In this document: piece by piece, positions 57,440 through 64,000 of the stretch
Position numbering within the stretch: position 1 is the stretch's first letter
Layout of the letters: each line of letters starts with the position of its first letter
Assembly: GCA_016712035.1 (NCBI GenBank)
Contig: JADJRT010000009.1
Coordinates: 124,001-188,000, forward strand
Origin: Flammeovirgaceae bacterium
GTDB taxonomy: Bacteria > Bacteroidota > Bacteroidia > Cytophagales > Cyclobacteriaceae
DNA: 64,000 nt
Direction: 5' to 3'
The notes under the pieces: model-generated
Databases searched by the model: none
Told to the model about the DNA's origin: nothing
Seen by the model: only the letters and a program-made list of their open reading frames with translations
Made by a program: the position numbers and the translations under genes

Positions 57440-58503
57440 TGTTGGGCTTCGATCGTATATATAGAGTACCAATAGTATTTCTCTTTGTTTTACTTTCTCA
57501 ATGCATTACTGAGTTCGATCCCGAACTTAATGCGGTAAATACTAAACTGGTGGTTGATGGATTAATTACCGACCAACCCGGCCCTTATCAGGTACGGATA
57601 ACATATTCAGCACCTTACAACAACACGGAAGCATTTGCGGGCTCCCCGGCACAGGCTAAGGTTTATATAAAAAGCGATAGTGGCGAAGATGAACTACTTA
57701 AGTATACTTCTAACGGATTCTTTACTACACAAGCAACCGGCATTCAAGGTATAGTTGGCCGGCAATATTGGCTCACGATAGTTTTGCCCAATGGTACCAC
57801 CTACGAGTCAATTCCTGAGCTGCTACAAGCAGCACCCGAAATAGATACTGTGTATACTGAGTATCAGGAATTAAATGCCGGTTTTTTAAGAGGCAAATTC
57901 AAGGTGTTTCTTGATACATACGATCCTGCTGAATCAGCCAATTATTATCGGTGGTCGTGGACTCATTATATCACCGAGGAAATTTGTGGATATACATATG
58001 AATTCCAATCCCCCTTTTTAATCAAAATCCCGTGGGGTTGTTGCGAACCATGCTGGACAAAGTCTAAATGTGTGGGCTGTATTAATATTGGCTCCGACAA
58101 GTTTATTAACGGCCGCAAATTGGCAGGTCAGCACTTAGTTGATGTTCCCTACAATAGTCTGGATCCTTATTATTTATTAATTGAGCAACAATCTTTAACG
58201 AAGAGTGCATATGAGTATTGGGGGAAGATAAGAAGTCAGGTAAGTAACTCAGGCGGAGCTTTTGACACCCCACCAATCGCTATAAAAGGAAATCTTAAGA
58301 ACCACAATGACCCGAATGAGCCGGTGCTCGGGTATTTTGGCGCCTCCTCAATTCAATATAAGTCTCATTATGTCGATAGAAGGTCTATCGGAAAAATACC
58401 CTTTGGCCAACCAAAGGCGGTCCAAGTCCCTCAAAGATTCTGTAAACCTTGTCTCGAATCATTTTTTAATACATCCAAAAGACCGCTGGGATGGATAGAC
58501 TAA
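57439..58503 (+). CDS. DUF4249-family lipoprotein
   Basis: 354 residues. MLGFDRIYRVPIVFLFVLLSQC is a lipoprotein signal. ITEFDPEL...VNTKLVVDGLITDQPGPYQVRITYSAPYN is the typical DUF4249 beginning. A Cys-rich loop (GCCEPCWTKSKCVGC) lies near residue 205 and FINGRKLAGQHL follows; the C-terminus has IPFGQPKAVQVPQRFCKPC. DUF4249 proteins are usually encoded next to TonB-dependent receptors, and this one overlaps the next gene by 13 bp. Probable outer-membrane partner of the receptor. Confidence 0.88.
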   Translation: MLGFDRIYRVPIVFLFVLLSQCITEFDPELNAVNTKLVVDGLITDQPGPYQVRITYSAPYNNTEAFAGSPAQAKVYIKSDSGEDELLKYTSNGFFTTQATGIQGIVGRQYWLTIVLPNGTTYESIPELLQAAPEIDTVYTEYQELNAGFLRGKFKVFLDTYDPAESANYYRWSWTHYITEEICGYTYEFQSPFLIKIPWGCCEPCWTKSKCVGCINIGSDKFINGRKLAGQHLVDVPYNSLDPYYLLIEQQSLTKSAYEYWGKIRSQVSNSGGAFDTPPIAIKGNLKNHNDPNEPVLGYFGASSIQYKSHYVDRRSIGKIPFGQPKAVQVPQRFCKPCLESFFNTSKRPLGWID

Positions 58504-60803
58504 CCAAACGATCGCAACGGGTTATCTTCCGAATCTTCTTGGTGTTGATTCTTTCCGGTTCATTACACCAGGCAATTGCACAGCATATAATGGTTCGAGG
58601 CCGCGTACATCAAAAAGACATTAACCTTATTGGGGCCTCGATAATCCTGGAAGGAACAACGCTGGGAGTATCAGCGAATGAACAGGGCAACTTTACGTTT
58701 TTATTGGAACCGGGTATTTATAGCATAGCAGTATCCTTTACGGGATATCTAACCAAAACAATCACATTTGTCGTACAAAAGCCTGAATATCTCGATATAG
58801 AACTCGAAGAAGATAGTAAGATACTCGAAGAACTTGTAGTTTCATCAGAAGCTTCCGATTACAATGTGCAAAGTGTTGAAATTGGTGTAAGCAAACTCAA
58901 CATGAAAACACTAAGTAAGCTTCCCTCATTTATGGGGGAAGTAGATATCATCAAATCGCTGCTTACACTACCTGGGGTTACCACGGTAGGGGAGGGAACC
59001 TCAGATATTAATGTACGTGGCGGCAGTGCCGATCAAAATCTTATCCTGATGGATGATGCTCCAATATTTAATTCGTCTCATTTAATGGGTTTATTTTCCA
59101 TTTTCAATCCGGACATGGTGGAAAACCTAGAGTTTTATCGCGGGGGCATCCCGCCAAAATTTGGTGAGCGGGTATCTTCCGTTTTGAATATTTCATTAAG
59201 AAACCCAAATTCAGAAAATTGGCACGTTCGCGGAGGCCTTGGTTTAATTGCCAGTCGGTTATCTGTTGATGGCCCAATTATTCCGGGAAAACTTTCGGTT
59301 ATGGTTGGTGGGCGCGTGTCTTTTCCCGATTATTTATTTCAATTGTCGGGTAACCCGGCTCTCGAAAACACCACGGCCAATTTTTATGACCTTACTGGGA
59401 AAATAGAATACACCCCTAACTCAAAGAACAAAATATTTTTTACTGGCTATAATTCATTTGATCGATTTAAAGTAGCCAGCGATTCATTAGCCGTATTGGA
59501 AATAAATGCATCTTCCAGCGAATATGATTGGGAGACACTAAACGGTACCTTGGGTTGGCGCCATGATTATTCCGATCGACTTTATTCAAGAATCGTTGGT
59601 GTTTGGAGTAATTATTCCTCGGCAATTACTAGCGAGGATGAGTTGATTGCTTTTGATCTGCAATCTTCCATTTTATACAAAGGTGTAAAAGCAGATTTTG
59701 TTTGGAAACTCGGTGATAAGCATACCATGGATTTTGGGGGTTCGGGAATATCTTACACGATAAATCCGGGAGCATTAGTTAATAGGAACCCGGTATTCAA
59801 TGTTTTTTGCAGAAGCACCCGCCACGAAATATCTATACCTTGATGGTGAACCAAAAAATCTTGATTCAATTTATGATACCCTCTTTAATGAAGGGGGTGA
59901 ACAATATTATGGTGGCATAGAACCTAGAATGTCCTTAAGAGTTAACCTCAATTCGGTTAGTTCAATAAAATTGGGGTATAACCGGATGCGTCAATATATT
60001 CAACGCATTACCAATACAACCTCGGCACTCCCCACGGATCGTTGGCAAACCAGCAATGCCTACATAAAGCCACAAATTGCCGATCAGGTATCCTTAGGGT
60101 ACTATAGAAATTTTAAAGAGAACATGTTCGAAACCTCTCTGGAAACTTTTTTAAGCATACGGCAAATGCTACCGATTATAAAGACGGAGCAAACCTTTTG
60201 CTTCACCCGGCAACAGAATCAGCGATCCTTCAGGGTACAGGTCGTGCTTATGGAGTTGAAGTGCAGGCAAAAAAGAATAAAGGAAAACTAACAGGTTGGG
60301 TTAACTACACGTATTCACAGTCGCACATAAAAATGGAAAGCGAATTTGAGGAGGAACAAATCAACCAGGGTAATTGGTATCCAACGTATTACAACAAGCC
60401 ACACGCGGTTAATCTTATTGTAAATTATAAGCAAAGTAAACGGTTCAGCTATTCAGCAAATTTCACCTACAGTACGGGCAGGCCCATTACCTATCCGGAA
60501 GGAAAATATTTTGTTGGCGATGTATATGTGCCCGATTTTGTAAATAGAAATAACGGAACTATTCCAGACTACCACCGATTAGATGTTTCCATGACGTATG
60601 ATCCTAAAACTAAAAAGGAAAGAAAATGGAAGAGTAATTGGTCTTTTTCAATTTATAACCTGTATGCTCGAAAAAATGCCTACTCGGTTTTCTTTAAGCC
60701 AAATAATCAGAATGTATTTCAATATTCTAAATCGGTAAACACCTACAAACTTTCAATTTTTGGAACGGTATTTCCCTCCATCACGTACAACTTTGAATTC
60801 TAA
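58491..60803 (+). CDS. TonB-dependent outer-membrane receptor with carboxypeptidase-regulatory N-domain (two frameshifts)
   Basis: About 770 residues. A signal peptide (LVLILSGSLHQAIAQ) is followed by a CarboxypepD_reg domain (MVRGRVHQKDINLIGASIILEGTTLGV), then a plug (LLTLPGVTTVGEGTSDINVRGGSADQNLILMDDAPIFN) and a beta-barrel with an aromatic end (FPSITYNFEF). T6 runs at about 59803 and 60152 are off by one base: the pieces rejoin as VFNV..FAEAPATKYLYLDG and ETFFKHTANATDYKDGANLLLHP. Forms an operon with the DUF4249 gene; the ligand is unknown. Confidence 0.9.
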
Positions 60804-60805
60804 AC

Positions 60806-61027
60806 TCAGTGCTTGTTAATTCGGTTGGCAACGCTGTGGAAAAAGTTTTGCCCTACTCTATCAATAAAGACAGTAGGTGAGGGTTGGGAGATTTGGGATT
60901 TGGGTTCCTGATTGGCTTCACCCATACCCGGCATAAAGTCCAGCACCAGCGTGGTGAGCGCTATAATTATAGCTACAGCAATACCGGCTATCAGAATCAG
61001 GTCTCTATGGGTAAGTTTTAAGCGCAC
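60806..61027 (-). CDS. Small membrane protein (73 aa), unknown function
   Basis: 73 residues: basic MRLKLTHRDL, one helix (LILIAGIAVAIIIALTTLVLDF), then a polar tail with PKSQISQPSPTVFIDRV. No known family. It ends 2 bp after the TonB receptor stop on the opposite strand. The GC and composition fit a real gene. Confidence 0.5.
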   Translation of the reverse strand: MRLKLTHRDLILIAGIAVAIIIALTTLVLDFMPGMGEANQEPKSQISQPSPTVFIDRVGQNFFHSVANRINKH

Positions 61028-61188
61028 GCTATGCTGTTTACCAAAACCAATGCCAGTACGCTTTTAGCACAAATTAAGTCGATTTTGGAGGTTTGGATTA
61101 CAGGTTTGTTCAGTTTCGTACAATGTTGTGCCGGAAATTCGAACACGAAAGGTTACAGTGGTTCGTTGTTTGCATATTAACGGTCGGA

Positions 61189-61216
61189 TTGAACTTCTTT
61201 TCTTTCTAAATTTGTT
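61189..61216 (+). promoter_or_regulatory. Candidate Bacteroidota-type promoter of the thioredoxin-fold gene
   Basis: TAAATTTG at 61209-61216 matches the -7 element TAnnTTTG of Bacteroidota, with TTG at 61189-61191 in the -33 region and 17 bp between. It lies about 28 bp upstream of ATG 61244. Confidence 0.4.
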
Positions 61217-61243
61217 ACAGTTTAAATTCTTGAATTATAAAAA

Positions 61244-61837
61244 ATGAAAAAATATCTTCTCGTAGTTCTATTGGCATCGTTTGGGTTGGTTCGCGCGCAG
61301 GGAACAAAGACGGAAGCCGCAGCCATCCAATGGATGTCGTTTGAAGAGGCCGTAAAACGATCGGAAGCGGAGAAAGGGAAGAAGAAAATCTTTATTGATG
61401 TCTATACGGATTGGTGTGGGTGGTGTAAGGTGATGGATAAAAATACTTTTGTCGATCCACAGATTGTAAAGCTTATCAACGAGAAATTCTATGCAGTAAA
61501 ATTTGATGCTGAGCAAACAGGGGATGTGAATTTTCGTGGCACAACCTTTAAGTTCGTTCCTTACGGGAATAAAGGGTCGCATCAATTGGCGATGGCACTA
61601 TTGAATAACCAGATGAGCTATCCAAACTTTGTGTTCCTCGATGAAGAGTTTAGAATTGTTCCGATAATAGAAGGATACACCTCGTTGCCTGGCTATCGCA
61701 AACCCGAAGAGTTTCACGTGTTTGTAAGTTTTGTTGGGGGCGATTTCTATAAAACGGTTGCTTTTCAGGATTATCAGAAACAATATAAATCTCCCTATGG
61801 CAATCAGCCATCTACAGGTAGCCCCGGAGGGAAGTAG
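61244..61837 (+). CDS. Secreted thioredoxin-fold protein (Thioredoxin_7-like)
   Basis: 197 residues with signal peptide (LLVVLLASFGLVRAQ). MSFEEAVKRSEAEKGKKKIFIDVYTDWCGWCKVMDKNTF has the active-site WCGWCK; YAVKFDAEQTGDVNFRG and a long C-terminal part follow. Resembles periplasmic SoxW/DUF255-like thioredoxins. Likely reduces or isomerises extracytoplasmic disulfides. Followed by a strong terminator. Confidence 0.9.
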   Translation: MKKYLLVVLLASFGLVRAQGTKTEAAAIQWMSFEEAVKRSEAEKGKKKIFIDVYTDWCGWCKVMDKNTFVDPQIVKLINEKFYAVKFDAEQTGDVNFRGTTFKFVPYGNKGSHQLAMALLNNQMSYPNFVFLDEEFRIVPIIEGYTSLPGYRKPEEFHVFVSFVGGDFYKTVAFQDYQKQYKSPYGNQPSTGSPGGK

Positions 61838-61849
61838 GCTAAAATAAAG

Positions 61850-61877
61850 AGAGCCTCCTGCAGTAGCGGGAGGCTCT
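61850..61877 (+). terminator. Terminator after the thioredoxin-fold gene
   Basis: Stem AGAGCCTCCTG/CGGGAGGCTCT (11 bp, one G-T pair) with a 6-nt loop, followed by TATAATTT. It may also serve the convergent small gene at 61900. Confidence 0.8.
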
Positions 61878-61899
61878 TATAATTTAGGATTACAATCTT

Positions 61900-62028
61900 C
61901 TAATCTTTCTTCTCGTCTTTGGCGGTCTTTCTTTTATCGAGGAAGCCCAAAGCGGCAACAAAACCGACAATACATGCTACAATAATTACAAACAAGTTTG
62001 CACCGTCACCTACATTTTGTTCAAACAT
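61900..62028 (-). CDS. Small membrane protein (42 aa)
   Basis: 42 residues: MFEQNVGDGANLF, one transmembrane helix (VIIVACIVGFVAALGF) and a charged C-tail (LDKRKTAKDEKKD). Topology and composition are those of a genuine small membrane protein. No family assigned. Confidence 0.5.
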   Translation of the reverse strand: MFEQNVGDGANLFVIIVACIVGFVAALGFLDKRKTAKDEKKD

Positions 62029-62103
62029 AACGCTTATTGATTTTAGTGAATCAAAGGTAATAGATTCTGGGTAATCGCCATAAAAACTACCCTTGAAATT
62101 GGT

Positions 62104-62646
62104 CTAAATTCCTAACTCTTCACGGTTTCTTTTAAGAACATCTATAATAAAAGTAATATGTTCGGCCAGGTCAACTTCCAGTAATTCAACACCCTTATAG
62201 ACTTCTTCCCGATCTACTTTAGCGGCAAACCCCTTGTCTTTTAATTTCTTAAGTACCGATTTAGTCTCCAGGGAAGTAATGCCATCGGGGCGCACCTGGC
62301 AGCAGGCTACAATAAAACCGGTAAGTTCATCGCAAGCCAGCAATGCCTTGTCAAGCTGAGTTTCGTAGGCAACGTTCCATTTCGTGTAATGGGCAGAAAT
62401 GGCATGGGCTATTTTCACTTCACCCAATCTTTGCAATTGATCTACAATAATCTGAGGGTGTTTTTCCGGGTAAGTTTCGTAGTCGGCATCATGCAATAAT
62501 CCGGCAATTGCCCACTCCTCTTTATTTTCACCATACTTTGCCGCGTAGGCCTCCATCACTAATTCTATAGTGCGCATGTGGCGAAGTAAACTTGGGTTCT
62601 GTGTTAAGCCGGATAATATCTCGCGCGCCTCTTTTCGTGAAATCAT
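62104..62646 (-). CDS. HD-domain protein
   Basis: 180 residues, cytosolic. Metal-dependent phosphohydrolase-like: LLRHMRTIELVMEAYA, EEWAIAGLLHDADYETYPEKHP (the HD pair in LLHDAD) and ISAHYTKWNVAYETQLDKALLACDELTGFIVA, a common Bacteroidota HDIG-type protein of unknown substrate. Start overlaps the stop of the TPR gene by 4 bp. Confidence 0.9.
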   Translation of the reverse strand: MISRKEAREILSGLTQNPSLLRHMRTIELVMEAYAAKYGENKEEWAIAGLLHDADYETYPEKHPQIIVDQLQRLGEVKIAHAISAHYTKWNVAYETQLDKALLACDELTGFIVACCQVRPDGITSLETKSVLKKLKDKGFAAKVDREEVYKGVELLEVDLAEHITFIIDVLKRNREELGI

Positions 62647-63791
62647 TTTCTCTTAATGGGCTTTCGTTTTGAATAAAATAAGTTGAACGCACCCAACACC
62701 AAGCCAATGCCCAGTATGGTGATAGTGATAATCATGCGTGTCTTTTGAAGTTCTAGTCGCTGAATTTCAGATTTAATTTTCAAAGCCTCCATCTCTTTCT
62801 CTTTTTCCTGCAGGTCCAACGCTATTTCCATCTGGGCTATCTTACGGCTACTTTCTTCTCCGTAAATTTTTTCCTTCGTAACATCATAACGCATCAGGGT
62901 TTCATAGGCTTCCTTCATTTTGCCCTGCTTGGAATAATTCAAGGCCATACTTTTAAGGATGGATGGCTCAAAAATATAAGCTTGCATTTGCCCGCTCATG
63001 TACAAGGCGCTATCCAAATAGGCTTGCGCATTTTTGAACTGTCCGGCACGGGCATATACTTCACCCATACTGCTTAATACGTTCAGTACAACCAGTTGAT
63101 CATTTTGCTCTCGGGCAAGCGCAAGTGCTCGTAGATAGTATTCGACAGCCCGTTGGTAATTTCCTTGTTTAAAATAGAGATTGCCAATATTGTTAAGTGG
63201 GTCGGCATATACTTTGCCACTTTGTTGACTTAGTTGATAGGATTCAGAATAATACTTTAGTGCCTGCTCATATAATTGGAGATCGTTGTGCAAATTCCCC
63301 ATGTTGTTCATCGAACCAATAATTTTTTGTTTGTCGCCCATTTCAATAAATTGACTGTGCGACTCCTCAAAATACTTCATGGCCTGGCCATAATCTTTCT
63401 TGAAGGAATAAATGTTGCCGATATTATTTTTTGTGGTGGCAATGCCATCTTTATTGTCAAGCCCTTCGTAGATCTGAAGTGCAATAAGATAATATTCAAG
63501 AGCCTTGTCCAAAGCACCCTGATTTTTATAGGCTACGCCCAAATTGTTGTAAGAGGCGGCCATCCCTTTTTTATCGTCAATTTCTGTAGCCAGCGAAAGT
63601 GCTTCGCGCGTGTATTCAATAGCCTTTATCGGATCAGAATTTATGTAGGCCCGGAAAAATTCATTCAGGGTCTTCACCTTCAAATCACCTTTGGCAGTCG
63701 CCAGCACTTTTTCCAGACTATCTATCTTTGGTTGCGTAAATGCATGCGAGGAAGTCAATAATAACGCAAAAACAAGGTATGCGGGCTTCAT
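62643..63791 (-). CDS. Tetratricopeptide-repeat membrane protein
   Basis: 382 residues. Signal peptide (LVFALLLTSSHAF), then about six TPR units (NNLGVAYKNQGALDKALEYYLIALQIYEG; NNIGNIYSFKKDYGQAMKYFEES; NNMGNLHNDLQLYEQALKYYSES; NIGNLYFKQGNYQRAVEYYLRAL), a helical coiled-coil stretch (LQEKEKEMEALKIKSEIQRLELQK) and one transmembrane helix (MIITITILGIGLVLGAFNLFY) ending in Lys/Arg. It resembles the sensory part of Bacteroidota TPR-regulators but ends after the helix without a kinase or LuxR domain. Confidence 0.88.
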   Translation of the reverse strand: MKPAYLVFALLLTSSHAFTQPKIDSLEKVLATAKGDLKVKTLNEFFRAYINSDPIKAIEYTREALSLATEIDDKKGMAASYNNLGVAYKNQGALDKALEYYLIALQIYEGLDNKDGIATTKNNIGNIYSFKKDYGQAMKYFEESHSQFIEMGDKQKIIGSMNNMGNLHNDLQLYEQALKYYSESYQLSQQSGKVYADPLNNIGNLYFKQGNYQRAVEYYLRALALAREQNDQLVVLNVLSSMGEVYARAGQFKNAQAYLDSALYMSGQMQAYIFEPSILKSMALNYSKQGKMKEAYETLMRYDVTKEKIYGEESSRKIAQMEIALDLQEKEKEMEALKIKSEIQRLELQKTRMIITITILGIGLVLGAFNLFYSKRKPIKRK

Positions 63792-63908
63792 AGGTTAATT
63801 TTAACTGCTAAATTTAAGATATTATCTGTCATCAGAGAATTTTCGAGAATCTAATGGAATGCAGATCTTGACATAAATTTTATCGGGTAAATAGTTAACA
63901 AACCAAAT

Positions 63909-64000
63909 ATGAAAATACTGATTCTAATGGCGATGATTGGTCTTTCAGCAGTTGCAAAGAGCCAGGGAGAAGAAGCCCAAGCTGTTATGCAGCCGATTGC
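63909..64000 (+). CDS. N-terminus of a secreted protein, cut by the window end
   Basis: ATG 63909 opens a frame running to the window end: a signal peptide (MKILILMAMIGLSAVAKSQ) followed by GEEAQAVMQPI. The family cannot be named from 30 residues, though the pattern fits small secreted proteins of the NTF2-like kind. Confidence 0.55.
   Translation, partial: MKILILMAMIGLSAVAKSQGEEAQAVMQPI

Noticed and set aside
1..64000. tRNA, rRNA, IS elements, integrases, phage genes or CRISPR arrays
   Set aside because: I read both strands for cloverleaf-like ends, transposase or integrase motifs and regular spacer arrays and saw none that I could support; a covariance-model search could still find a small RNA.

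Overview
The window looks like a chromosomal segment of a Bacteroidota bacterium, most likely order Cytophagales. The evidence is two very large secreted proteins ending in gliding-motility/type IX secretion (T9SS) C-terminal domains, a PorP/SprF-family outer-membrane protein, a TonB-dependent receptor paired with a DUF4249 lipoprotein, many Bacteroidota-typical families (DUF4349, DUF2911, DUF6265, DUF4221, DUF6132, YfhO) and AT-leaning intergenic DNA. I see no IS element, prophage, CRISPR array, rRNA or tRNA.

Layout. 1-6.4 kb (+): 3' part of a Ca2+-type P-type ATPase, comEC, an enoyl-CoA hydratase and recQ. 6.4-14.1 kb (mostly -): DinB-like protein, ThuA-like protein, DUF4349 lipoprotein, glycolysis (pgk, pfkA), a tRNA t6A synthesis gene, Nudix hydrolase and small proteins. 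14.2-20.6 kb: a 5.2-kb PKD/T9SS cargo gene divergent from porP/sprF. 20.8-23.2 kb (-): a RimK / retropepsin-like / aspartoacylase-like trio. 23.3-27 kb (-): a thiol/persulfide-type cassette (thioredoxin, OsmC, two rhodaneses, DUF6132, DUF2892) next to a Crp/Fnr regulator and a CRP-like palindrome. 27-29.8 kb: ffh and small genes. 30-33 kb (-): glycerate kinase, GntP permease and a PIN/antitoxin module. 33-38.6 kb: molybdenum cofactor genes (moeA, moaC, moaE, moaD, moaA) followed by a molybdopterin-binding-like protein, a TauE/SafE exporter and a DsrE protein. 38.6-42.1 kb (-): a 1162-aa BspA-repeat T9SS protein. 42.4-50.8 kb: metallophosphoesterase, YfhO protein, a PIF1-like helicase and an FtsX-type permease. 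50.9-53.9 kb: galK plus an SSS sugar symporter. 55.5-60.8 kb (+): a compact cassette of a small Cys-containing secreted peptide, DUF4221 lipoprotein, thioredoxin-like lipoprotein, DUF4249 lipoprotein and TonB receptor. 61-64 kb: thioredoxin-fold protein, HD protein, TPR protein and the start of one more secreted protein.

A dominant property of this sequence is about 30 apparent one-base (occasionally larger) frameshifts, many in homopolymer runs, splitting otherwise well-conserved genes (galK, moaA, moeA, glycerate kinase, rimK, the TonB receptor and others). I interpret most as assembly or read errors rather than gene decay, and list each such gene as one feature with the break located. Several genes (two rhodaneses, the PIN toxin, the PepSY protein, the TauE exporter) are only readable once this is allowed for.

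The best candidate for an undescribed system is the 55.5-60.8 kb peptide/lipoprotein/TonB cassette, with a strong hairpin between the peptide gene and the rest. A second unusual signal is a family of degenerate 7-bp-periodic repeats, intergenic on both sides of the aspartoacylase-like gene and also inside the YfhO coding region.
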